From Actinomycetota bacterium (GTDB taxonomy: Bacteria > Actinomycetota > Humimicrobiia > Humimicrobiales > Humimicrobiaceae), in the NCBI GenBank assembly GCA_028718045.1, contig JAQUMQ010000034.1:1-10098 (forward strand): a stretch of DNA of 10,098 bases, read 5' to 3'. How positions within the stretch are numbered: the first letter of the stretch is position 1; every line of letters starts with the position of its first letter. The notes beneath the pieces are model-generated. The model had not been told where the DNA came from, did not search any database, and worked only from the letters and a program-made list of their open reading frames with translations. Shown here piece by piece: positions 1 through 6,863 of this stretch. The position numbers and the translations under genes were made by a program.

Positions 1-819
1 GTTTTTTCAAAAAATCCTCCGCTATACTCAAAGGATGATATAAATGATCTATGCAAATACAAATATCCGGATATAAAATGGTTCGATTTTTCAACATACA
101 GAAACAATACCGAACAGGTTGTTTTTAATAGTTTTAAAGAGCAAAGAAAATTAAAGCTTTCTGAATTTAAAAAATCGGATGAATATTTTTTAAACACGAG
201 TTGCTTAAACAGCATATTCATGGTCTCTACTTACTTGAGAGGAATGGATAAACTGTTCATGGATCTGATATCAAATAAAAAGTATGCGGAAACCTTGATT
301 GGCAAAATAGGGCAATTCATGGTTGAATTCAACAAAACCAACCTTGAAAGTATAGGAAAATACATCGATCTTTATGGCATATGGGATGATTTTGCAGATC
401 AGCAAAGCCTTATGATATCTCCCGAAATTTGGAGAAAATATTATAAAAAATGGTACAAATCATTAATTACGGAAGCCAAAAGATATAACCTTTTGGTATG
501 TTTTCATGTTTGCGGCAGTTGCATCGAAATAATACCTGATCTAATCGAATTAGGGGTCGACATACTGGATCCGGTTCAGGTTTCCGCAAAAAACATGGAC
601 CTTGAAAATCTTAAAAATAAATTTGCTAAATACATATGTTTTCATGGAGGACTGGATTCGCAAAAATTTTTACCTCTTGCCGAACCTGGAATTATAAAAA
701 AAGAAGTAAAAAAAATAAAGAAATTGTTTATGGGAAAAGGTGGCATCATAATCGGGCCTTCTCATTATTTAACCCCGGACATTTCGATAGATAATATTCT
801 GGCAATTTATAAAAATTGA
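1..819 (+). CDS. URO-D/MtaA-family protein, probable corrinoid-dependent methyltransferase (5' end off window)
   Basis: The frame is open from base 1 to a TGA at 817-819, giving the last 272 residues of a protein that begins before the window. The fold assignment rests on C-terminal features of the uroporphyrinogen decarboxylase superfamily: an acidic DLYGIWDDFADQQ stretch (about 367-405), FHVCGS (502-519) and a terminal IIIGPSHYLTPD segment (about 745-780). HxCG is the zinc-thiolate motif of methylcobamide:coenzyme M methyltransferases (MtaA/MtbA/CmuA), which favours methyl transfer over haem synthesis. The third zinc ligand, usually Cys in a PGCG-like stretch, falls where this protein has Ser-His (760-765), so His may take its place. 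The N-terminal half is not visible, so a true decarboxylase cannot be fully excluded. The gene converges on the minus-strand operon, so it need not belong to the same pathway. Confidence 0.85.
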   Translation, partial: VFSKNPPLYSKDDINDLCKYKYPDIKWFDFSTYRNNTEQVVFNSFKEQRKLKLSEFKKSDEYFLNTSCLNSIFMVSTYLRGMDKLFMDLISNKKYAETLIGKIGQFMVEFNKTNLESIGKYIDLYGIWDDFADQQSLMISPEIWRKYYKKWYKSLITEAKRYNLLVCFHVCGSCIEIIPDLIELGVDILDPVQVSAKNMDLENLKNKFAKYICFHGGLDSQKFLPLAEPGIIKKEVKKIKKLFMGKGGIIIGPSHYLTPDISIDNILAIYKN

Positions 820-926
820 TAAAATTACAGTGCTGAGATTGAAATATTTGGAGTATTGGCATTTCTTATATTCGATACACGAAAATTATACGATCCCGAC
901 ATGATTTTGCTATATTAACCAACTAT
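820..926. other. Short convergent intergenic gap, no clear terminator
   Basis: These 107 bases lie between the stops of two converging genes. I see no GC-rich hairpin followed by a T-run on either strand, so how the two transcripts end here is not apparent. Confidence 0.5.
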
Positions 927-2216
927 TTACCGGCACCAATTCTTAATAAATAAAGCAAATATTCCTATAAGATCAAATATATCTTCAATCATTACCCATT
1001 CATCCGAACCATGCAGATTGTCTCCCCTTGGGCCAAATAAAATTACGGGGATCTTTCCCACATCTCCATAAATTGCCATATCGCATGAAAAAGTCGCTCC
1101 GGTAATACTTGTTTCTTTTCCTGTATATTTATAATAAGATTCAATGATTTCGTTTATTCCTTTGCTGTTTTTATCCGTTTCCCATGGCCTGACAAAATGA
1201 AACGATTGTTTTATATCTATATCAAAATTTTTTAAAACTGTGTCTTTCATTATTTTTTCATTCCAAAATTCTTTAAAAATTCTAAAAAATTTCTCTTCGT
1301 CAGTACCGGGATAAACCCACACTATCCAGGAAATTTTAATTAAAGCAGGAGTTCCCATCTGAATGAATTCGTCAGAAACTTGCGTTGACATATCCCATAA
1401 AAGATAGTTAAGCTCTTTACCTTTATCTATAAAAAGTTCATGAGAATTAATGCTTTTCCAGTATTTTATCCAATCTTTAAACAGCTCTGCTATTCTTGCC
1501 GCTCCGTTTATAGGATTGTGAATCGGAAGCCCCATATAAGGCATTCCCGAATTTCCCCTTATGACAAAATCTCCAAGTATTGCACCGGGACATGCGCTGC
1601 AAATTTCCATTCTTGTCGGCTCCGGGACTATCGCAAAATCAGTATTGTAACCTTTTAAGCGTGCCGCGAGTGTTCCGTTGCCGCCTGCAAACTCTTCATC
1701 TACAAGACTTTCAAAAATTATATCCCCCTTTGGCTCATATTTTAAATCTTTAAGAATTTTCAACGCCCAAAAAGATGCAGCTAATCCACCTTTCATATCC
1801 GATGAACCACGCCCAAAAAGCTTCCCGTCTTTTATTTTTGGAATAAATGGTCTGGTTATTTTCCAATTATCAGGCTCAAATGGCGCAACATCGATATGTC
1901 CGCTTAGCAAAACGGATCTTCCTTTTGAGTGTCCGTGCCATTTAGCAACGACATTTTTTCTATCATCTTCATAATTTCTGCCATGTAGCCAATACTTATG
2001 CTCTTGTATGTTTTTTATATCTAATGGCGAAAAAACATCCACATCAAAACCGCAGTTTTCGCATTCTTTTTTTATAAAATCCTGAGCTTGTTTCTCAAAT
2101 CCGTCAGGATATCTGTTTTCGCTTGGAAAGCTGATCAGGATTTTAATCCATTCGATAATCTCATCTTTCCTTGTTTCAATATGAGCGCGAATTAATTCTT
2201 TATTTAACTCCATCAT
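927..2216 (-). CDS. M20-family metallo-amidohydrolase/peptidase (ArgE/DapE/CPG2 type)
   Basis: The 429-residue product has the normal length for the M20 di-zinc family, which cleaves amide bonds of N-acyl amino acids, N-succinyl-diaminopimelate or peptides in the cytoplasm. Expected residues are visible: GHIDV (H107, D109), GRGSSDMKGG (bridging D140), VDEEFAGGNG (catalytic E174, metal E175), VPEP (E199) and a late LHGSDEW (H402). The insert or dimerisation domain spans about 211-340. There the usual G-x-x-A-H stretch reads GNSGMPYMG, so the oxyanion-hole His is absent or shifted (H233 is the nearest). The ATG overlaps the upstream M24 stop as ATGA, which implies translational coupling; a second ATG follows directly. 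It is the last gene of the operon. Family confidence is high; substrate is unknown. Confidence 0.93.
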   Translation of the reverse strand: MMELNKELIRAHIETRKDEIIEWIKILISFPSENRYPDGFEKQAQDFIKKECENCGFDVDVFSPLDIKNIQEHKYWLHGRNYEDDRKNVVAKWHGHSKGRSVLLSGHIDVAPFEPDNWKITRPFIPKIKDGKLFGRGSSDMKGGLAASFWALKILKDLKYEPKGDIIFESLVDEEFAGGNGTLAARLKGYNTDFAIVPEPTRMEICSACPGAILGDFVIRGNSGMPYMGLPIHNPINGAARIAELFKDWIKYWKSINSHELFIDKGKELNYLLWDMSTQVSDEFIQMGTPALIKISWIVWVYPGTDEEKFFRIFKEFWNEKIMKDTVLKNFDIDIKQSFHFVRPWETDKNSKGINEIIESYYKYTGKETSITGATFSCDMAIYGDVGKIPVILFGPRGDNLHGSDEWVMIEDIFDLIGIFALFIKNWCR

Positions 2217-3379
2217 AATTCAATGATTTCTCTTCTATAATTGGTAAGTTCTCTTATTCCGCTTTCGGTAACCATGATACCATCTTCGTATCTTATTCCG
2301 TTTACACCATCAGAAAGCCATATATCGATATTGAATAACATTCCCGGTTTAATCGTAAAATTGGCATTCTTTGCCAGCCATAATCCTTCGACTTCGGAAC
2401 TGCCTGTTCCATGGGCAGGACCGTATAGCGTAAAATTTTCATAGTTATATTTTGAAAGAATATTGTAATACCCCTTGAAAACATCAGAGGCAACAATGCC
2501 CGGTTTTATCGCATCAACAGTATAATCAATTGCTTCTAGCGCAACTTCTATAAGGCTTTTTACCGGCTTAGGAGTTTTACCGATAACAAAAGGCCTGCAT
2601 ATATTACCGCAATAACCCATATACTTCGCTCCGACCGTCAACTGTATTAATTCATTTTCCTTAACAGCCTTACCGGTAGATCTGCATAAGCTAAGTTTTG
2701 TATTATCACCTGAACAGACCCATGTTGGATAAGGAGTCCCTTCTGCGCCCATTTCCAGCATCTTTATTCTGGCAGCAGATTCTATTTCCCATTCTTTCAT
2801 CCCAGGTTTGGCACACTTTAGAGCAGTTTTTAATGCTTCCTGGGTTATTCTATATGCTTCATTTATATACGGAATTTCCTCTTTTGTTTTGATTGCTTGG
2901 ATATTCAACAATAGATTATCCGCATTTATGAATTCGACTTCCGAAAATGAATCGATAAGCTCTTTAAACAACGTGTAAGGAAATATATTCCAGTTGCCTA
3001 TGCCTATCTTTTTTATAGGATTATCATATATTTTTAAAATAATGTCTTTAAAACTTAAGTTTGTAACTTTTGGAACCCACTCCGGCGCAGAAGTCTCTAC
3101 AAGCAACGGATTTATAAAAATATGTGGAACATGTGAAAATTTTTCCGCAAAATCGTGAGACTCCGGTCCTCCTGTAACTAGCGCTGCTTTCCCTTCCGCA
3201 GGCACGATAACCGTAACAAAATCAAAAAATGGCCAAAATCCGGTCAAATATCTTGAAGATGAAGACTCGCATTCGCTGCTGTAGCCTATGAAAAGATCTA
3301 TGTTATTTAATTTCAGTTCACCCTGTAATTTTTTGACTCTTCCGTCATATTCCTTATTATTAATTGGATTTAATCTCAT
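2213..3379 (-). CDS. M24 pita-bread-fold protein, creatinase/Xaa-Pro aminopeptidase-like, atypical active site
   Basis: The 388-residue product has the two-domain architecture of aminopeptidase P, prolidase, creatinase and ectoine hydrolase: an N-terminal creatinase-type domain (about 10-160) and a C-terminal pita-bread domain (about 165-385). The start at 3379 is preferred because AGGAGG lies 6 bases upstream; a longer frame from a GTG at 3421 has no ribosome site. Active-site positions depart from the peptidase pattern. The first metal Asp is T248 (LTVGAKYMGY), the second is N259 (CGNICR), the Glu of the FTIEP-like stretch is D352 (FNIDIW), and the His after the SG-N-T stretch aligns with L231. 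H323 (AHGTG) and E365 (RYEDG) remain. A normal two-metal aminopeptidase is therefore unlikely, and creatinase's catalytic His also seems missing. It lies 41 bases after the VOC gene and overlaps the M20 gene by 4. Confidence 0.88.
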   Translation of the reverse strand: MRLNPINNKEYDGRVKKLQGELKLNNIDLFIGYSSECESSSSRYLTGFWPFFDFVTVIVPAEGKAALVTGGPESHDFAEKFSHVPHIFINPLLVETSAPEWVPKVTNLSFKDIILKIYDNPIKKIGIGNWNIFPYTLFKELIDSFSEVEFINADNLLLNIQAIKTKEEIPYINEAYRITQEALKTALKCAKPGMKEWEIESAARIKMLEMGAEGTPYPTWVCSGDNTKLSLCRSTGKAVKENELIQLTVGAKYMGYCGNICRPFVIGKTPKPVKSLIEVALEAIDYTVDAIKPGIVASDVFKGYYNILSKYNYENFTLYGPAHGTGSSEVEGLWLAKNANFTIKPGMLFNIDIWLSDGVNGIRYEDGIMVTESGIRELTNYRREIIEL

Positions 3380-3385
3380 TATTAT

Positions 3386-3391
3386 CCTCCT
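3386..3391 (-). promoter_or_regulatory. Shine-Dalgarno AGGAGG that sets the M24 start
   Basis: On the minus strand AGGAGG sits 6 bases before the ATG at 3377-3379. The upstream in-frame GTG at 3419-3421 overlaps the VOC stop and has nothing comparable, so the shorter 388-residue protein is the better model. Confidence 0.85.
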
Positions 3392-3420
3392 GTTAAAGGT
3401 GTTGTCCGATACTAAAAACA

Positions 3421-3768
3421 CTAGCTTTTTTCATGAAACCATTCGTTTTTATCTTTCAGATATTGCATAAGCTCGATAACAGATCCGTCTTTATATTCGT
3501 AAAAACCTACTTTTACAAATCCTCCGACCTCGAATGGTTCCAACAAAACATTCAAATTTTTTGCAGCCGATTCTATGTCTTCCACTTGATAAGCAATATG
3601 ACTTCTTTCTTTTAGCTGCTTTGGTGCAGGACTCTCGGGTTCATAACGAAGCCATTCCACATGAAAAGGATGGTTCTTGGGATTTGTAACCCAAACTTTT
3701 GTTGCCTCGACCCAATCTTCATTATCTTTTTTTTTATCCGTAACCAATCCTATATGATCAAATATCAT
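3421..3768 (-). CDS. VOC-superfamily (glyoxalase/bleomycin-resistance/dioxygenase fold) protein
   Basis: The 115-residue protein is a single VOC domain with two beta-alpha-beta-beta-beta halves. Probable metal ligands are H5 (FDHIGLVT, first strand), H57 (SHIAYQVED, start of the second half) and E99 (VIELMQY, last strand), with E38 or a nearby residue as the fourth. This H-(E/Q)-H-E pattern is typical of glyoxalase I and methylmalonyl-CoA epimerase. The SHIAYQVEDIE stretch is a family hallmark. The family includes isomerases, epimerases, lyases and ring-cleaving dioxygenases, so reaction type cannot be assigned. The start is firm, with a purine-rich GAGGAGGAG sequence directly upstream of the ATG at 3766-3768. 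It follows the dehydrogenase by 72 bases and precedes the M24 gene by 41, consistent with one transcript. Confidence 0.9.
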   Translation of the reverse strand: MIFDHIGLVTDKKKDNEDWVEATKVWVTNPKNHPFHVEWLRYEPESPAPKQLKERSHIAYQVEDIESAAKNLNVLLEPFEVGGFVKVGFYEYKDGSVIELMQYLKDKNEWFHEKS

Positions 3769-3840
3769 GACATCTCCTCCTCTTTTTATTTATTGGTAAT
3801 TCATTTTTACGGTTTTTTAAAAAGGAAATTTTTTTTATTA

Positions 3841-4842
3841 TCAAAATTCTATTATCTTATTTTCTGCCGATGATTTTTCAGCCATTCTCATCGCAAAAAC
3901 GACGTCCCTCGATTCCTTGGGAGTGATTACTTTGGGCTTTTCATTATTGGCAATACACTTAAGAAAATAATCAAATTCTTCCTTAAGGTATCCCCTTCTT
4001 ATCCCATGAACGGTCGGCCAATATGTCGATTGTGGGTAACTTAATCCCTTTTTAGTTAAAACAGCATAATGACTTCCTGAATTATCTATACATATCGCGC
4101 CTTCGGTTCCAATTATTTCCATCTTTGCATCTATCGCATAAGGAACGTTATCGGGAAGGCTCCAGATATTTTCAATGACCGCAAATGTTCCATTATCAAG
4201 TGTAAACAAAGCCCAGGCTATATCGTCATATTTAAATTCCGGTCTTGTGTTTGTTGTTTTAGCATAAACTGTTTTGGGTTTTGCTTTCGTATACCATAAC
4301 ATCAAATCAAAATCATGGATACCGTCCCCAAACAAAGCACTTATTTTATTTAAAGAGCTCTCCGTAATCCATTTTGCCAAATTGCGCTTCGCATATATAG
4401 ATACTATTTTGCCAATACTTCCGCTATCGATTTCTTCTTTTGCTAAAGCGTATGCGGTATCGAACCTGCATATATGCCCGACCATAAAACATTTATCTGT
4501 ACCACCCAAAGCTTCAATGATTTTATCGCATTCTTCGACAGTACTTGCCATTGGTTTTTCCAGAAAAACGTGTTTGCCTGCATTTATCGAGTCTATGGCT
4601 ATCTGGCTATGATCAGAGACATGCGTAACTATTGAAACCATGTCTATATTTTTATCATCCAGCATGTCCCTGTAGTTTGTATAAGTTTTTTTTATATTAT
4701 ATTTATCGCTCATCTTTTTTAAATGATCGGGTCTTCTTGTACAAATTGCAGCTACTTCCGCCAAAGGAAGTTGCAATAAGGTATCGACATGATGTTCTCC
4801 AAACCATCCCAAACCTATGACTCCGATTTTTATTCTTTCCAT
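3841..4842 (-). CDS. Gfo/Idh/MocA-family NAD(P)-dependent oxidoreductase
   Basis: The 333-residue product has the family's typical length and two-domain build. An N-terminal Rossmann fold carries GVIGLGWFGEHH (residues 8-19, GxGxxG type). The cofactor-domain EKP motif is at 95-97 with K96 as the likely catalytic lysine. DGIHDFDLMLW (about 173-183) corresponds to the family's D-x-x-x-H stretch, with H176 a probable catalytic or substrate residue. Members oxidise or reduce sugars, inositols, dihydrodiols and related hydroxy compounds in the cytoplasm. The start is supported by GGGAGG just upstream on the minus strand. It is the first enzyme gene after the transporter genes, separated from the permease by a 202-bp gap with a large palindrome. 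Substrate is not predictable. Confidence 0.93.
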   Translation of the reverse strand: MERIKIGVIGLGWFGEHHVDTLLQLPLAEVAAICTRRPDHLKKMSDKYNIKKTYTNYRDMLDDKNIDMVSIVTHVSDHSQIAIDSINAGKHVFLEKPMASTVEECDKIIEALGGTDKCFMVGHICRFDTAYALAKEEIDSGSIGKIVSIYAKRNLAKWITESSLNKISALFGDGIHDFDLMLWYTKAKPKTVYAKTTNTRPEFKYDDIAWALFTLDNGTFAVIENIWSLPDNVPYAIDAKMEIIGTEGAICIDNSGSHYAVLTKKGLSYPQSTYWPTVHGIRRGYLKEEFDYFLKCIANNEKPKVITPKESRDVVFAMRMAEKSSAENKIIEF

Positions 4843-4934
4843 TTATTACCTCCCGGAATAATTAGTTTTTTAAGAGTTGTTTTTAAAATTTGCTAATTAA
4901 TCAGAGCTTTCGATGTAAAAACTTAGGAACCGGA

Positions 4935-4970
4935 ATATAATATAACACTAAAGTTTATGTTATATTATAT
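4935..4970. repeat. 36-bp near-perfect AT-rich palindrome between permease and dehydrogenase genes
   Basis: ATATAATATAACA (4935-4947) is the exact reverse complement of 4958-4970. The interior also pairs (TAAA 4949-4952 with TTTA 4954-4957), leaving only an unpaired C at 4948 and a G at the tip. The gap at 4843-5044 otherwise shows only AT-rich sequence, with a small ATTAAAT/ATTTAAT dyad at 4982-4998. No T-run follows the hairpin on the minus strand, so a classical terminator is doubtful. It could be an operator, an mRNA-processing hairpin or part of a promoter, since both arms contain TATAAT-like sequence. I found no convincing -35 box paired with it. Confidence 0.75.
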
Positions 4971-5044
4971 CAATACAATTGATTAAATATTATTTAATTT
5001 TACGAAACAAAAATTATTTAAATATCAAAGAATCGAATTATCGC

Positions 5045-5911
5045 CTATTCTTTCCAGCTAGCCCATTTTCTTCCAATCCAAGAAATCAATATCCATATTG
5101 ATATTCCCGTAGCCGCCACTAAAATTATTACTCCAAAAAAAGCGTCCATTCTTGCTAAAGAGCCGTAATAAGAAAGTTTATTACCAAGCCCCATTTTACC
5201 TCCCACCATATCTGAGCCTACGGCAGTTATTAGTCCAAAAATACCTCCTACCAACAAACCGACATTTATCATGGGCAAAGCAAGCGGAAACCTTATTTTT
5301 AGAAAAATTTGCGAAGTGGAAGCCCCGTAAGATTTAGCTAGAGCTACCTTAGCTAAATCAGTCCTCCTGAATCCGGTAACCGAATTAATCATCACCATGG
5401 GACCTACAGCTAAAGCCACGGCCATAATCCTCGGACCAATATTAAAGCCAAACCTTAGCATAAGTAAAGGAACCAAAGCTATGGTTGGAGTAGTAATCAA
5501 TAACAGTATATAAGGTGTGATTATTTTTTCCAAAAAAGGTACTTGGATAAGCAACGCCGCTAATATTAAACCTATCGATGCCCCTATTACATAACCGGAA
5601 ACCAGTTCAGCCAAGGTAAAAAGGAAATCGGTATATATATTAGGCAAAGACAATATTAATGCCCTTATGATTGCGCTGGGAGAAGGTAATACAAAAGTGG
5701 GTACATTAAAAATCCTGACTAACAGTTCCCAGCTCCCAATTACGATTACCGCCACTGATATTATTCCTAAAATCTGTTTCCACCCGTGTATGGTAACAGC
5801 ACTGGTGGCAGAAGATATATCAAAGCTACCGGCACTTGGTATTTCCTCTTCTTTTTCCTTAAAATCCGGTATTTTATCTTGTAATTCTTTATCATAGTCT
5901 TTAGAGCCCAT
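5045..5911 (-). CDS. ABC importer permease, SsuC/TauC/ThiX type
   Basis: The 288-residue product is an inner-membrane permease of the nitrate/sulfonate/thiamine-precursor importer group. About six hydrophobic segments can be picked out, near residues 46-66, 98-122, 132-152, 160-178, 213-232 and 257-279. The cytoplasmic EAA loop that docks on the ATPase lies at about 190-215 (AKSYGASTSQIFLKI, then FPLALPMI), with the conserved Gly at 196. The first 40 or so residues are polar and acidic and form a longer lead than usual for the family. The start has AAGGAG upstream with good spacing, 36 bases after the ATPase stop. Gene order binding protein, ATPase, permease fits one complete importer. Confidence 0.94.
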   Translation of the reverse strand: MGSKDYDKELQDKIPDFKEKEEEIPSAGSFDISSATSAVTIHGWKQILGIISVAVIVIGSWELLVRIFNVPTFVLPSPSAIIRALILSLPNIYTDFLFTLAELVSGYVIGASIGLILAALLIQVPFLEKIITPYILLLITTPTIALVPLLMLRFGFNIGPRIMAVALAVGPMVMINSVTGFRRTDLAKVALAKSYGASTSQIFLKIRFPLALPMINVGLLVGGIFGLITAVGSDMVGGKMGLGNKLSYYGSLARMDAFFGVIILVAATGISIWILISWIGRKWASWKE

Positions 5912-5947
5912 ATAAACTCCTTTTTAGACAAATTATCTATAACTTTA

Positions 5948-6763
5948 TTAAGCAATGGTACTATATTCCTGACTCCTATACTTGCCTGCTTCTTTTTTTG
6001 CTTGCACGTCTTTTACTATGGTTTTCTTTATATCAGCCACTATATCAAAGAAAGCCATTTCCATGGTTATCCCTTCTGGTCTTGGTCGGGGAAGATTTAT
6101 ATTATATAAAGCTAAATTAGTTCCTGGCCGCGCAGTCATGACATAAACCTTATTGGCTAAATATACAGCTTCTTCAATCCTATGGGTTACAAAAACTATA
6201 GTTTTTTTAGTTTTGCTCCAAATCTCTAGCAATAAGGTATCCATTTCATCTCTGGTATAAGCATCCAAGGCACCGAATGGCTCGTCCATAAGCAATATTT
6301 TTGGATCATAAGATAAAGCCCTGACAATTGATGCCCTTTGCTGCATCCCTCCCGAAAGCTCTCTGGGAAAACTGTCATTAAACCCCGTCAAGTCCACTCC
6401 CTCGATCAGCTCATCTATCCTATCCTTATAATTATTGATATTTTCTTTCATTATCTCCAAAGGAAAATATATGTTTTCAATAAGAGTTCTCCAAGGAAGA
6501 AGATTGGATTGTTGGAATATTATCCCTACCTCTCTCCTCGGCTTTGTAATTTCTTCCTCTAAAACATAAGCTTTGCCTGAAGTAAAATTATGTAAACCTG
6601 TAAGTCCCCATAAAAGAGTGGTCTTTCCGCAACCGCTGGGACCGACGATCGCAACGAAATCCCCTTCTTCAACTTGCATGGAAAAATTTTCTATAGCATT
6701 GACCAAACCCTTCTCGCCTTCATATATTTTACCCACATTTTTTATATCTATTATTTGTTTCAT
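5948..6763 (-). CDS. ABC importer ATPase, SsuB/TauB type
   Basis: The 271-residue product (counted from the ATG at 6761-6763) has every ABC ATPase motif. These are Walker A GPSGCGKTT (41-49), Q-loop IIFQQS (Q84/Q85), signature LSGGMQQR (136-143), Walker B ILLMDEP (156-162, with catalytic E161), D-loop GALD and H-loop VTH (H194). LMDEPFGALDAYTR and the ARPG stretch near 211-214 are typical of the nitrate/taurine/sulfonate subfamily. A TTG three codons earlier is a poorer start because it abuts the Shine-Dalgarno sequence. It would power import with the downstream permease and the upstream lipoprotein. Confidence 0.95.
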   Translation of the reverse strand: MKQIIDIKNVGKIYEGEKGLVNAIENFSMQVEEGDFVAIVGPSGCGKTTLLWGLTGLHNFTSGKAYVLEEEITKPRREVGIIFQQSNLLPWRTLIENIYFPLEIMKENINNYKDRIDELIEGVDLTGFNDSFPRELSGGMQQRASIVRALSYDPKILLMDEPFGALDAYTRDEMDTLLLEIWSKTKKTIVFVTHRIEEAVYLANKVYVMTARPGTNLALYNINLPRPRPEGITMEMAFFDIVADIKKTIVKDVQAKKEAGKYRSQEYSTIA

Positions 6764-6772
6764 AAACACCAA

Positions 6773-6779
6773 CTTCCTT
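6773..6779 (-). promoter_or_regulatory. Shine-Dalgarno AAGGAAG that sets the ATPase start
   Basis: On the minus strand AAGGAAG is 9 bases before the ATG at 6761-6763 but has no spacing to the in-frame TTG at 6770-6772. The ATG is therefore the better start. Confidence 0.7.
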
Positions 6780-6800
6780 GTTTATTCGTCAGTGGTAAAT

Positions 6801-6839
6801 AAGAAGCTAATAACTATTCCGAAGAGTTATTAGCTTCTT
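6801..6839 (-). promoter_or_regulatory. Perfect 15-bp hairpin between binding-protein and ATPase genes
   Basis: AAGAAGCTAATAACT (6801-6815) is the exact reverse complement of 6825-6839, with a 9-base loop. On the transcribed minus strand the loop reads CTTCGGAAT, which contains a C(UUCG)G-like sequence known to stabilise RNA hairpins. The hairpin begins 24 bases after the binding-protein stop and ends before the ATPase ribosome site. Only a weak ATTTA follows, so full termination is unlikely. A 3'-stabilising or partially terminating hairpin would give more binding protein than ATPase or permease, a common arrangement in importer operons. Confidence 0.8.
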
Positions 6840-6863
6840 TCCCTTAACTAATTTTTGAAATTT

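Noticed and set aside
1440..1974. Plus-strand open frames at 1440-1658 and 1678-1974
   Set aside because: They lie antisense within the clear M20 gene and show no family features or ribosome site.
3380..3421. N-terminal extension of the M24 protein from a GTG at 3419-3421
   Set aside because: No ribosome site precedes it, it touches the VOC stop, and a perfect AGGAGG serves the ATG at 3377-3379.
6764..6772. TTG start three codons before the ATPase ATG
   Set aside because: It directly abuts the Shine-Dalgarno sequence with no spacing; the ATG has 9 bases.
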